DNA of 64,000 nucleotides from Branchiostoma floridae (taxonomy: Eukaryota; Chordata; Leptocardii; Amphioxiformes; Branchiostomatidae), in assembly GCF_000003815.2 (NCBI RefSeq), contig NC_049997.1, positions 2,220,484 through 2,284,483 of the forward strand, read 5' to 3'. The notes under the pieces were generated by a model, which was not told where the DNA came from, did not search any database, and saw only the letters and a list, made by a program, of their open reading frames with translations. How positions within the stretch are numbered: the stretch's first letter is position 1; every line of letters starts with the position of its first letter. The position numbers were made by a program, and so were the translations under genes. Below, piece by piece: positions 45,470 through 57,474 of the stretch.

Positions 45470-48420
45470 GGTAAATTGCAAGCTTCTAAAATGTTAAATC
45501 TCACACAGGTGATAAAGGGGCCAATGTGCGATTTGTCACGGTCTCCCTCCCTGATTGACCTTCTATTCATCAACGAGAAAAAACTTATCAAGTCTACCTC
45601 TGTGTTATCTCCCCTCTTCGGATGCCACCACAGCCCTATTGTCGCTACTATTAACTTGTCACTCAGGCCCCCTCGTCCTTATGTCCGTACCATCTGGGAT
45701 TATTCCAAAACCGATCACAGCTTGCTGGCACTCTTCTCGTCTGAGCCAATATGGCATGAAGTTTTCTATTGTGATACTGTTGAAGAAGCTAGCAAGAAGT
45801 TGATGGAACTGATTTTGGAAGCCAAAATTAAAAGTGTGCCTCATAAGGACATTCTCGTTAGACCTCGTGACAAACCTTGGATTTCACCTGACATTAGACG
45901 CTTAATGCACCAGAGAGACAAGTTGCATAAGAAAGCCAAGTTAACGAACAGCCCTATTCATTGGTCTTCATATCGTCTTATTAGAAATAAACTTGTCCAT
46001 CAGTTATCATTAGCCAAGTCTAATTATCACAACCGCCTGGTTGCCTCCTTAAGTAGTCCCCCCTCATCCAACAAAAAGTGGTGGCACATTGTGAAACATT
46101 TCTACCAAAGTAAAGTTAATTCTACTATTCCACCGCTTAAGTCTGGCAACTGTTTTATAACCGATTCAAGAGAAAAGGCAACTATGTTTAATTTGTATTT
46201 CTCTTCTCAGGCCTCAGTGGATGACTCCAGTGCTAGACTTCCACCCCTTGATATCCTTACTAGTGCTCGTCTTACACAGTGTGTTACATCAGCTGCTGAG
46301 ATAGAACTTTATGTCTCAGATTTAGAAGTATCTAAAGCATGTGGCTATGATAATGTAGACAATCGCTTTCTTACATCCATATGTCCCTATATCTCTGACA
46401 AAATTGCATATGTTTTTAACTTGTCTCTAAATCACGGAGTCTTCCCTGAATCCTGGAAAAAAGCAAATGTGGTACCAATTTTAAAAAAGGGGGACCCCGA
46501 GGATGTGTCGAATTACCGACCTGTATCCCTACTCCCCTGTTTGTCTAAAATCCTTGAAAAAATTGTATTTAAACACTTGTACAACCACCTGATGTCCCAA
46601 AACTTATTATATTCTCTCCAGTCTGGATTTATCCGTGGAGATTCAACAGTAGGCCAACTTGTTTGTGTAACTGACAAAATTCTTGAAGCTCTTGACTCTA
46701 ATAGAGAGGTCCGAGCAGTTTATTTAGATTTTTCACATGCATTTGACAAAGTTTGGCATAAGGGCATTATTTTCAAGCTTCAAAGAAATGGGGTCGAGGG
46801 TCCGGTCCTAAATTGGTTCCACAGCTATCTTTCTGATCGTGTACAAAGAGTTGTTATAGGTGGCCAGCACTCAGATTGGTGCAATATTCGCGCAGGCGTA
46901 CCACAGGGTTCTGTATTAGGCCCCCTCTTATTTCTTGATTTCTTGTTTACATCAATGATATGGTGGACGATTTATCATCTTGCCCGTTTCTCTTTGCAGA
47001 TGATAGTTCTTTAGTAGATATAGTGGATAGCCCAACCGAAACTGCGTCAAGTCTAAATTCTGATCTTAGTAAGATATCATCTTGGGCTTCCACGTGGCTT
47101 ATGAAACTGAATCCTTTAAAAACTGAGGAAATGTGTTTTTCCAGGAAAATCGATCCCCCTTGCCATCCTCCCCTTTTTCTTGATAACTGTGTCATTCAAT
47201 CTGTAAAAGACCACAAGCACATTGGTGTTTTTCTCACGTCCACCATGTCTTGGGAAAAACATATTACACACATGATGGCCAAAGTATCAAAACGTGTGTC
47301 CACACTGAACAAACTTAAATTTAAATTGCCACGACATGTACTCGAAGTTATCTACAAGTCCTTAATTCGTCCACTTCTTGAGTACGCCGACATAGTATGG
47401 CATGGCTGCACTATATCGGACTCCCGACGTATAGAGAGAGTACAATATGAGTGCTCACTCACAGTATCAGGTGCTGTGAGAGGATCCTCATATTTGTCAC
47501 TCCTCTCTAAACTTGGGTGGGAAAACTGTCTGACCGTCGCCTTCATTTTCTTTGACAATGTTTTATAAAATTATCCATGGTCACACTCATCAGTATCTTC
47601 AGGAGCTGATCACCCCTGAAGTATCTGCCTCTACTCCTTATGACCTTCGTAACAAAAACAATTTACAGCCACCGACTTGTACCACAACTCGTTAACAAAG
47701 GTCCTTTATTCCGTATGCTACATATCACTGGAACAGTCTTGATGTAGCTGTACGGTCATTTAATCCTTCGACATTCAAAAATTACTTAGTAAAATTAGTT
47801 CGCACTGCCCTCAACACACAGTCACGGCCCCAGGTACGCCTGCATTTTACTCCAACGCCTCCGCATCGGGACCTGTACTTCAGCTTATCCACACGTAATT
47901 TAGTAGATAGTCCTTCTTGCAGCTGTCGCTCCCGATGTGAAAGCGTTGTCCACTATTTATTGTACTGTCCTAACTACAACCAACTTAGAATATCCCTTCT
48001 CTGCAATCTTCAAGACCTTGTCAGCTCAACCCTTGATTTTAAAACATTGTCTGATCCAGCCCTGGCTCAACTTTTACTCGGGGGTTCACCCACTTTAACA
48101 AAGGAAACAAATGCCGATATAATGCATCTTACCCAGTCATACATACTCGAGACCATGTATACATACTCGTATATACGTGTTGGATCCGTCACCCCACTGC
48201 TGTACTTTACTTTTCTATTTGATCTCACATTGTTTTGTCCTCTGTTTATTTTATTTTCAAGTGTCCCAGTGGCCATGGTGATGTTAATATTGGTTTTGTT
48301 AGAGTTCATCACCACTGTGTCTTGTCTGATATGTCTTTGTGTAATAGTTGTTGCCATACATTGTACCATGTACAAATGTCGTGCAATAAAGTTCTATCAT
48401 GACTTTCTATCACGTCTCTC
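45470..48420 (+). mobile_element. 5'-truncated, frame-broken LINE (Jockey/CR1-like)
   Basis: The first frame (45476-47014) begins in the end of an endonuclease (SPSLIDLLFI, GCHHSPIV) and runs into RT: NYRPVSLLPCLSKILEK, LDFSHAFDKVWH (motif A) and AGVPQGSVLGPLLF (motif B). The frame then shifts near 46950 to 46960-47568 with FADDSS (motif C), and shifts again near 47545. A C-x-C-x3-C-x4-H-x5-C-P pattern follows near 47920-47970. At least two frameshifts and one stop make it dead. It lies about 110 bp upstream of gene A's ATG, on the opposite strand. Confidence 0.85.
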
Positions 48421-48454
48421 TCTCGGCTTTTCTTCGCTGACGAAGATCGTCTAG

Positions 48455-49060
48455 GGGTGTTGCCCACGTCTGGTGCAGGCGCGCTGGTGGCTGACGAGCC
48501 CAATCCGAGACAGGCAGACTCGGCCGCAGCGGCTGCAGGTCAATGCTGGGTCTGTACTTGGTGCCGTGGCGTTTCGGGTTTTCCTCCTGTTGCGCTTCTC
48601 TACAAGGGCAGCTTTGCGGTTCGTCTCAAATGTAGTGACTGACTGGTTTACAGTGTGTCGCCAAGCCTCACGTTCAGCAGCAAGGGCTGACCATTGGTGA
48701 AGGTCGATGTGGCAAGAAGCCAGAGATTTCTTCAGAGAGTCTTTGAATCTCTTGTTTGGTGCTCCCCTGTGGCGGTGGCCGGTGGAGAGTTCGCCGTAGA
48801 GGACAATCTTTGGCAGACGATGATCCTTTATTTTTGAGACATGACCTGCCCAGCGCAACTGCGTCTTCATCAAGGTGGCCTCGGTGCTGGGGATCTCTGC
48901 TTGCTCAAGGACTTCAACGTTGGTGATGTAGTCACTCCAGTGTATGTTGAGGATGGTGCGAAGACATCGTTGATGAAACCGTTCTAGCAGACGCAGGTGG
49001 TGTCTGTATGTGACCCATGACTCTGAGCCATACAGAAGGGTCGTCAGTACGACCAGCATG
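48455..49060 (-). mobile_element. LINE reverse-transcriptase C-terminal fragment
   Basis: The minus-strand frame reads LLYGSESWVTYRHHLRLLER, then LRTILNIHWSDYITN, then RWAGHVSKIKD, and ends with a C2H2-like finger (CSRCGRVCLSRIGLVSHQRAC). This is the usual end of an RT ORF in a LINE class different from the plus-strand element next to it. It is truncated at the 5' side. Confidence 0.8.
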
Positions 49061-49630
49061 TACACCAATGAAAACAAGGTACACGTGCTAGCACATACGT
49101 CGACAAGCAAACATATATACGTGCTAGCACACACGTCTCACCGGCCTACTTGTTATTCAAGCGCAATTGAGTCAACTTAAAGGTGTTTGTAAAGTCTACA
49201 ATCATTCGGGCGTGACGAGTAACGTTACGCTGGGTTTCTGATCTTCATACATACAGCCAGACGAAGGTATAGAACACAACACACCTACAACAACAATAAT
49301 TGATACTTTTAAACAATAAAACCGTCGCCATGGCAATGCTTTTTATTACCACACTTGTAGGGACTACCCTGAAAGATTAATAAATAAAATAAATACTAAC
49401 ACAAGATCGCCTCAGTGTACATGTCACTGACAAAAGGTAGTGAATTCTATATGAAACGTCTGACCGTTTCCCAAATCATATCCAGTTGCTTGATTAACTG
49501 CTACTTGGTACAGTTACAGTTTCAGTTATCTTTATCTGTAAAGAAGAGGTAAAAATAAACTAGCACAGCACGCCCGTTTAGCACGGATCTCCAGCAGAAT
49601 CCCCTTCCGTGCCCCTCCCCCTGTCGCTCT
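49061..49630. other. Intergenic, no supported feature
   Basis: No exon or paired repeat was recognised between the LINE fragment and the MITE. Confidence 0.4.
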
Positions 49631-49950
49631 AAAGTTAAGAGCACAACCCCCGTACGTGCGATTTGTCCGTACGTGTTTTTTGGGAGGCCGGCCACATCCG
49701 CCACGTATTTCTGAAAACGTGGTGAACGACTGGCAAGAGCATGGAGGGAGTACGTCAACACGGCAACACAAAGTTATGTTTGCACGTAAAGTTCTACGGC
49801 GCGTCTGCGTGCTCCAAAATCCGTCGGATTCCCTACGAGTTCGTACGGAGGCGGTACTTACCACTTTCAGATCCCAAAAGATTGCCCACGTTTTGGCTTG
49901 TAGACAGCACGTATTCAGTGCACGTACGGCGGGTTGTGCCCTTAGCTTGA
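49631..49950. mobile_element. CpG-rich MITE (about 320 bp)
   Basis: Inverted ends share 'gcacaacccccgtacgtgc' (49640-49665) and 'gcacgtacggcgggttgtgc' (about 49918-49940). The interior repeats CGTACG-type steps. Frames across it have no domain motifs. Confidence 0.55.
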
Positions 49951-49964
49951 GGTGGTCTACAGAA

Positions 49965-50115
49965 TGGTCTGTAACACCTCCCCTTCCAAAAGTATATAAA
50001 TCTTATTATTCTTAAATTTCATACAAGTTTTGTAACTATGCTGTGTATCTTACATTGTTTTTGTCATACCTGTGCCTTACTGTATTTGTTTCGTTGTCCT
50101 GTGCTTTGATGACCA
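49965..50115 (+). repeat. Retroposon 3' tail, copy 2
   Basis: Similar to 34961-35135: 'gtctgtaacacctccccttc', then 'tatataaatctta', then 'cctgtgctttgatgac'. Confidence 0.5.
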
Positions 50116-52032
50116 CACGAACAAGCCCCCGGTCTGAATAGGGTTTAATGCATCTGCTTTCATTTACAGGTATTTTTATACTAAAATTTATTTAACTACC
50201 TATCTAATGACGAAAGTGTGCTCATCATATGCTGGCAAAGTCTTTTTCCTCCTAATGTGTTATGAATTAACAAAATGGATACCCCGAAAGAAACACAAAA
50301 ATTGTCGCAAATCGCATGTAAATTGTAAAAAGCAAAATCGAAAAATGTAACGTATGGAGCAGTTCATACGTGTATAAATCTATGGACTAGAAACATACCT
50401 CAGATTGCAAGGAAAGCATGTCCGGTTCCTATTTTTCAGGCATAGTTTTTGATCCAAATCAGAATTAGCAGAAGCATCTCATATTTCCAGCATACCTTAT
50501 ATTCGCTTGCACTGTGTATATCGTTTGTTATCATGACAACAAAAGCAAGGTTATTTCACATATATGCTAGCAACTATTACAAGTCAAATTGACGAATCAA
50601 GAGCGTACACCTGTTGTTGCGAGTCTGGCCCTGCAGCTGACCGTCCTGCTATTTTTTCCCCGACACAAGACTATGCATACAGTTGTACCCTGATAATAGA
50701 CCGCTGTCATCGGCACCACCACACTTTGCCCAGCGATGTCTGGAGTTGAAAAGACTGTTTGCTTAATGTTCAAGCATCAAGTCAAAGGCAGTGAGGTAGT
50801 CACGGTAACCGTTTGTGTTAGGCGTACTGACGTATGTTTGATTCTATCCCAGCAACCCGATGGTTAGAAAACAATTTTCCTTTGCGTCTATATATAGGGA
50901 AGCAAACATCTCCAGACACACTTCTTTTATAATATATTTGCAGCCATAAAAGAGGCATATTTTAACCATTACAACAGGTGGTATAGCCTTATCATTTCCC
51001 CTTGATTCTACCTTTTGCGCGCTTTTGTCCGTAGTAAACATCATTCAAATTTCTCGAAGTTCACCAGGTGGCACTAACCGTACCTGTGCTATGCGTTTTA
51101 GAACGTTCCCGTCTGTTAACGTAGCCTAGATTGTTCCCAGCGCCATGCTACAAGTATATGAACCTCGAAGTTCGTCAACAGGAAATCACGTCATCTCTTC
51201 TCCGAAACCCTTGGCGATTGGCCAATCCATCATACCTGAGAACAAAGTTGTTGTCAAAGTTGTCATACATTTACGAGACACCCCTTCCCACACACGCAGG
51301 AAGCGTCAGTTGCGTTTAATTGCGTTCGTAGAAGAAAGAACGCACCACAACAGGCCCGACAAAATGACAAAGAATGCAAATAGTCGACGGCAGGCTCTAC
51401 TTACACCCCCTTTAAAATTTGAGCTTTAGTCAGCAAACATTCCCCCGCACCCTCTTCTCGAACATTCTTCAAGCTGCCTACTAACTTATTAAAGGTATTG
51501 TCAATGCACACATGTAGATCATATGTCCAGATGTTCAAGACATTCTTGAGAAATCATTTTTAGTCTGGTGGTCTGTGGTTATACCAGGCAAGTTGCTGTC
51601 ACGTGAAAGTATCCAAATGTTTATATGTTGGAATCCTCTAAGGGATTAATTTGAATAAATCGTGTAACCATGCTGCATGTCGTAAATGATGAGGCTTTCA
51701 TGTGACATTTGCGAGTTAGTCATACGTGGTACATTTCCTAATTGATGTTAATGCAGAAGTGACCAATTAGGTTTGCGATAAGAAACCTGTGTTATTATCA
51801 TAATTAGTTATCAAATGTTAAATAAATGCAACGTTTTGCTTGTTAGATCACTCTACCTGCTGAATTTTTAAACAGATTCTTTGGATGGATGTTTGCTGCT
51901 TTTAACGCTTTCTGTCATTTTTCGGAGCATGCATATCGATCCTTCTACGTACCGGGTTCTGAGAACAGCACCATTCCCTTGATATAGATTTTTCCCCAGA
52001 AAACCAAACACATGTGTCTTCATGGAAGAGCC
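50116..52032. other. Intergenic; diverged repeat block at 51130-51430
   Basis: No gene was seen. 51130-51430 shares phrases ('gtcaacaggaaatcacgtca', 'cgtagaagaaa', 'caggcccgacaaaatga') with 52796-52930 and 54195-54320. These blocks are remnants of one dispersed or locally duplicated unit. Confidence 0.45.
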
Positions 52033-52035
52033 TTA

Positions 52036-52283
52036 AGGTGCACTGTCACTGCACTTGCGTCAAGCTTGCGGCACTGCAGGGTTCGTTCACTGCGTCACCT
52101 TTTTTTGTTATTTTCTCCTATTTTTCATAATTTAGATATTGCGTAATACGTAAAAGTTTGACTTTGAAGACGACAAAATACACAAAAACTAAGAAAATTC
52201 ATTTTTTATCTGTGAAATTCATTGAGTACCTTTCGAACCCCGCAGTGACACAGGCTTGACGCAAGTGCAGTGAGAGTGCACCT
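52036..52283. mobile_element. Harbinger-like MITE (248 bp) with TTA target duplication
   Basis: Inverted ends of about 50 bp begin AGGTGCACTGTCACTGCACT. TTA flanks both sides (52033-52035 and 52284-52286), which fits the 3-bp TWA duplication of PIF/Harbinger elements. No ORF. Confidence 0.8.
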
Positions 52284-52575
52284 TTATAACTAGACAGTCG
52301 TCCAGCCCTACGAAAGGCGATTATAATTCTATTCACGCACAGAGCGGCCCACCTTGCCTGCAAGCTGCCAGGGACCACACAGCACATCTGTGACTTAAAA
52401 AGTCGCGATTCCGTATTATGAGTGTGCTTGTGACTTGTAAAGTATGGTTGTGTCACTAGTATAAGGGATCTACAATCTGAATTTCCCACTATATGAATCT
52501 GACTTGATTATATATATCTATGATTATATATATATATATATATTCATATAATCATTTAAGTCATATAGTGGAAAA

Positions 52576-52607
<32 letters not shown>

Positions 52608-53911
52608 CTTATTTCTAGTTACAAAAAGCATGTCGCTAATTCAGTTACCTTTTGATCCCGCGCCAAAATGCCATTATACACGTACATCATTAATCAAACT
52701 CTAAACTATAAACTCTAAACTATGAATTGATTGTACTCTTTCTGAAAGGTAAGTCTGCACGTACCTAATGTTGAACAAACACTGCCCACACATATACAGA
52801 CAGGAAGCCGTGCCTTTATTTAAACTGCGTTTCGTAGAAGAAACACCACGCCAGGCCCGACAGAATGATAAACCATGCTAATGGCCAACGGAGCACTCTA
52901 CTTACACACGCCTTAACACTGGAGCTACGTGTACATAAGATAGGGATAGAACACTTTTGCAACGGAAGGGTGGTGCATACTTATTTGTTTCTTTACCGGG
53001 AAAAAGAACGTCGCCAACTCAGTTACATTTTAATCCCGCGCCAAAAATAACATTATACCTCATTGCTCACTCTCTGAAGTGTACATGACCACAACTTTGG
53101 TGGCAGTATGTAGATTATTGCTCTATATAGCCTGGTATATCCAGCCGTATTATAACCCCCCAGTCTCTGCTGTATAATACGGTTGAATGCTAAGTAATCC
53201 GCTATATTAAAGCTCAAAACCTACAGACCCAAGCTCCAGACGTTTGGAATCTGCGTGATTAATATATGAAATTCTTACACACAGTTGAAGACGCGTCGAC
53301 GACAACTGAACTGAAAACGTTCGAAAAATTTTACAAGTTAAAGATTCAATGTTACATGACAGTCGTCTTTAGCTCAGACTGACACAGTTTTGGAACACAA
53401 TACGCTCTCTACATTGTAAAATCTAGTTTTCAGACCCCATTCACATCAATGAGTTAAACGAATAATTTCTTTCTAAGCTACTGGTACACCTTAGATTCCA
53501 ACGGCCACATGTTCTAATAATGAATTCGCAACGAGACAATTTAAGGCTATAGTGCTTCGACCGAACATGACAGATACGAGGTGAGAGTTCTGAGGCAACT
53601 GTCTACATGCAGCCAAGTACAAACTAGAACAACAACTTTTCGCGTGTCCAAGTCTAAAGTCCGGATGCAGAGTATCGTGTGTCAAGATCTTAGCATATAA
53701 GAATGTCTTTGGGGTGGAATTAGACACAGTTTGTTGAGCAAAAGGGTTTAAGTCAAGATTCCTTAGGGTTAAAATACGGTGATGTTAATGATGTATAAAC
53801 TACTGGTAATTTTCCGCCGACAACCTGCGTGGTCTTCAAACGGAAACGAATCTTAGGCCGCATAAAGGGCAATCATCCCGGCAAAAACACACATAAAAAT
53901 GCTCAAATGCC
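52284..53911. other. Intergenic with (TA)n tracts
   Basis: Two (TA)n tracts at about 52508-52543 and 52578-52608 lie within a small inverted arrangement ('cactatatgaat' and 'catatagtggaaaatgaat'). The diverged repeat block reappears at 52796-52930. No gene was seen. Confidence 0.5.
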
Positions 53912-54039
53912 TATTCTCCAAGCAGAGGTTGGGTCGCGGGGATTAGAAGTGGCCTGGAGTTTTACCGGCTAGCCCTCTCCGGAGGTAAAAAATAACGGCC
54001 ACTACTAATCTCCGCGACCCAACCTCTGATTGGAGAATA
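53912..54039. mobile_element. Short palindromic MITE (128 bp)
   Basis: The arms read TATTCTCCAAGCAGAGGTTG on the left and its near complement on the right, continuing through GGGTCGCGG and AGTGGCC (about 44 bp each). The flanks CAAATGCC and CAAATGGC (53904-53911, 54040-54047) form a probable 8-bp target duplication with one change. Confidence 0.75.
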
Positions 54040-54047
54040 CAAATGGC

Positions 54048-55537
54048 GGCGTTTAGAGCCCAGAGTATACTACAGGCCCCTCAAGGAGTATACAGCTACA
54101 AATTGGAGATACTCTCCTGTGAAGGTGATTGTACACCTACCTAATCACCACACACACACACACCTGTGCCGTGCCCGTCTGTGTGAACTCAGCCCTGACT
54201 GACCCCAGCGCCCTGTCGGCGGCATATAAACCTGGGTCGACAGGAAATTACGTAATTTTTTCTCCGAAAGAACCCCCTCCCCCGCACCAAGCATCACACC
54301 CCTCCCAAACACACAGGAAGTCGTATCTTTGCATACAGGTATTTTTGGACAATAGGAAGATATTGATAATGCATTGAGTACAGACGACATGCCAAACCAC
54401 ATACAAATGCGGCAAACGGAACATAGAGATATAGGTGCGAACACTCAACACATAGACTGTTCACAATACTTTGTCGACGGAGGTTACCCTCCAGTTACAA
54501 AGTAAAAATTGAATTTACTACATCATAGATGCTATACAGTATACGGAGAAGACAGCTGACATGGGGGTTTGGCCAAGTGCAAAGGACAACAATATTAAAA
54601 TGTTGTGGTAAGAACTGTAGGCCAATATGCTGGCTACCCTTATATTTCCAATTGTGTTAATATACCTCTAATCCCTGACCAGCCAGAGACCAGTAATATC
54701 TAAGACCCCACCTACTACATTTAGACGCATGAGTTGCCCCTAAGCGTTCAGGCTGTTGTGTGAAACGATCCATAAATCACTGCGTTAACAGGTGCGTATT
54801 CTGTACTTTTGAGAGAGACCACTAGGAGGCATGGTGCATTATACACAAGTATAAGTATATAGTCGTGTTTATGTGCCAAACCATGAGTTGTATCTTAGGC
54901 CCCGCCCACAGCTTAAGTTTTAGACGCATAGTTGCCTCCAAGCTTTCGGGCTGCTTTGCAAAATGACCCACACTGCGTCAACAGGTGGATAGTTTGTCTT
55001 TTAGAAGATACCGCTAGGAGGCATGGTATAAGTATATAAAAACAAGGTGGGGTCGTGTGGCGTAACTACAATGTGTTTGACCCAGAAACCTGGGTCCCAA
55101 TCTTGTCATGCTATCGACCTTGTGCTCTTTGGAATTTCCTCACTTCACCCAGGTGTAAAAAATATGGGTACCTGACTTCGGTTTGGAAGGTAAAAGATGG
55201 TGGGAGGAGAGGGATGGGCTCCCAATACACCTTTCTCACGCGGCGGCCATGATAGATCAAAGATGAGGTCAATGAGGCAAACAGACAAAACTTATTTCTA
55301 AAATCAGGTCCCATTTAGTTTTCCCCCAAACCACACAAATTTTCATGATACAAGATAGAATAATAAATATTACAAGAAGTGTTATGCACCGAAAGATGTA
55401 GCAATTTAGAGTAGTGTAGACTGACCCCATAGTCCCTTAAGAGATGCAAAATAAAAACATAATAATGCAAATTTTTAACGAATTTATTCACTTATTGGTC
55501 GATTTCCTAATTGGCAGGCTACCATTGGTCGAACTGC
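54048..55537. other. Intergenic repeats between MITE and Ngaro-like element
   Basis: It contains a (CA)n run near 54148-54163, a diverged copy of the 51.1-kb block (54195-54320), and a tandem pair of the 26.8-kb repeat (54700-55045). A 35-bp segment (55227-55261) has an inverted partner at 58445-58480 beyond the retroelement. No gene was seen. Confidence 0.5.
54700..55045 (+). repeat. Tandem pair of the 26.8-kb dispersed repeat
   Basis: Two units of about 170 bp share 'tgtgaaacgatccataaatc', 'actgcg(t)caacaggtg' and 'accgctaggaggcatggt'-type blocks with each other and with 26755-26950. Confidence 0.75.
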
Positions 55538-55703
55538 TAATTATGGTAGAATGGCGCCCCCAGGCGTTATTGTGGGGAATTGCACCGACGTTTCCCAGAC
55601 TGCACTGCGGCTCCGGGGCCTGGGAGAGAACTTGCACGGCAAAATCTCAGTGAAAATTTATCTCAGGCAATCGATTTAAAATCGTCCTCAATCGGGCCTC
55701 AAA

Positions 55704-56636
55704 ATGTCATCAGCCGCAGGAAGACGCAAGACAAAAAAGCCTGCAAGGTATCGTGACGAGGATTCAGTTGATGTGGACTCTGAGAGCGCTCTGATAGCGA
55801 AAATGACGAAGGAGGTCGAGCGACTGGAATCGACCTTGCGGGACGACCTTGCATCGCTGAGTAACGTCATTTCGGAGGCCAACACCAGCGTCGCGTCAAC
55901 CGTTAAGAGCAGCGAAGACAGTAGCGATGACACATCAAGGCCCTCCCTCAAGGAGTTGAGGGAATTGAGCAAGTTGCAACAAAGGGCAGCTCGTAAGCGC
56001 CACCGTGACAGCCTGCTCGGCGCCCCGGTCATGCATACCAAAAGCAGAGGTAAGAAGCTCAAGAGTGGTCTCACCAGGAAAGCTCATGACAAAGTTGTGC
56101 AGGAGGTGGAATGGGCGCACATGCATGTATTCGAGGACCCACCACCAACCCACGAGTCCCTTACGTGGAGCCAGTTTGTGTCGGGGGAACTTGCTGTCAT
56201 TAACGATCCCCACACGAAGAAGCATGAGAGGGAAGTCAGAATGGCCATGCTGGAAGATTTGATGTTAGACGTGCCGATATACACGTTCCAGGGCGTCAAG
56301 AACTTCTACAAAACAGTGCTCATTCACGTGGAGCGTGGCATCCTGAAGTTCAAAGATCCGCGCGTTCTCGACAAGATTTCCAGGCTCAAGCTGAAATACA
56401 TGAAGAAGCCGCAGGAGAAATCCCTGCCGAAGCCAAACGCAGGCAAGTCTCCATGTTCTAAGTTCCAATATGGCCAATGCCCGCACAATTCAGATCATGA
56501 GTCACAGTTCCACAAATGCAAGTATTGCATCAAGTGGCGTCCGACCCTTCCGGCGGACCATCCTGCCTCCTCGTGCCCGTACAATGACAAGGACAAGCGC
56601 GACGCCTTGATGACTTCTCAGCAGAAGGAAGATTGA
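55704..56636 (+). CDS. Gag-like protein of the Ngaro/DIRS-like element
   Basis: An intact 310-residue intronless ORF. The N-terminus is basic (GRRKTKKPAR), then acidic with a coiled segment (KMTKEVERLESTLRDDLASL). The centre is helical (EREVRMAMLEDLMLDVPIYT). Near residues 255-300 a zinc-finger-like cysteine/histidine set appears (CSKFQYGQC, HKCKYC, then H and SSC) like the knuckles of DIRS-order Gag. The role is inferred from position and this finger: RNA binding in a ribonucleoprotein particle. The start ATG is the first in frame, 55 bp after repeat A1. The open frame suggests recent activity. Codons are more GC-rich than the flank. Confidence 0.7.
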   Translation: MSSAAGRRKTKKPARYRDEDSVDVDSESALIAKMTKEVERLESTLRDDLASLSNVISEANTSVASTVKSSEDSSDDTSRPSLKELRELSKLQQRAARKRHRDSLLGAPVMHTKSRGKKLKSGLTRKAHDKVVQEVEWAHMHVFEDPPPTHESLTWSQFVSGELAVINDPHTKKHEREVRMAMLEDLMLDVPIYTFQGVKNFYKTVLIHVERGILKFKDPRVLDKISRLKLKYMKKPQEKSLPKPNAGKSPCSKFQYGQCPHNSDHESQFHKCKYCIKWRPTLPADHPASSCPYNDKDKRDALMTSQQKED

Positions 56637-57474
56637 CTAGACTGCCATCCTCCCCGGTCGCCGGGTGTCATTAATGTTTCGTCCCCGGCAGGATGCCCTA
56701 GTTCTCAAGTTTCCTTCTGCTCAACAACAGTTCTCAAGTAGGTAGGGACAGTTCACTACTCGTTGTGTTTTCACTTAAGTCCATACAGGACTACACAAAT
56801 CCTAAATGCAATTATCAGATCAGGGACAGTTCCTTTCAGATGCAGATGCTGATAATCTCCAACAGCCCACTTCCAGTTCCCGATGCTCTCGGAACTAGCA
56901 TCGTAGACAATCCATATCATCCCACTGAACCTTGTCTTGGTCGTTTGAACGCTGACTCTACTCATGTCAATTGCCTAGCTGACCCTTCACGTGGACTGCG
57001 CACCTCAGTTTATAGTGCCCCACGGGATGACAGCGTCACAGCGTCGTAGATCCTCTGGTCATCACTGCGGATCACTTACTTTCTCCGTTACGTGGATTGC
57101 GCACATACGTAATTGCTGATGCCCCGTCGCCGCACGGACCGCGCATCCTTGGCAACTCTCCTGACTCACCTGACACTCAGGTGTGCGTCGGTGCCCCACG
57201 TGATAGCGAGCTACACAGCATAGTAGATCCTCCGGTCAAGTCTACACACAAGGCATGTCACTTACATGAGTTGGTGTACTCGTACGGTCAATACAACTTC
57301 CAAGGACTCCGTATCCCCGTCCAGTCTAATCTCATCATACCGCTTTGCTCTATCCAATTACCATGATAGATCATCTGTGACTCTCAACCGCACAAACAAA
57401 CCAACTAAAAAACTCATATACGATTACCTACTCTTTCGTCTACTCTACCGGTGTTTGGCCCGTGCTTCGCCGGA
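56637..57474 (+). other. Internal non-coding part of the Ngaro-like element
   Basis: Where RT, RNase H and tyrosine recombinase would sit in a full element there is only about 840 bp. It includes an internal imperfect duplication ('gtggactgcgcacctcag', then 'gtggattgcgcacatacg'; 'gtagatcctctggtca' twice). Frames here are short and lack enzyme motifs. Confidence 0.6.

Noticed and set aside
49532-50015. Overlapping frames of 110-119 residues on both strands
   Set aside because: They lie on the CpG-rich inverted-end element, and open frames on both strands reflect base composition. No motifs.
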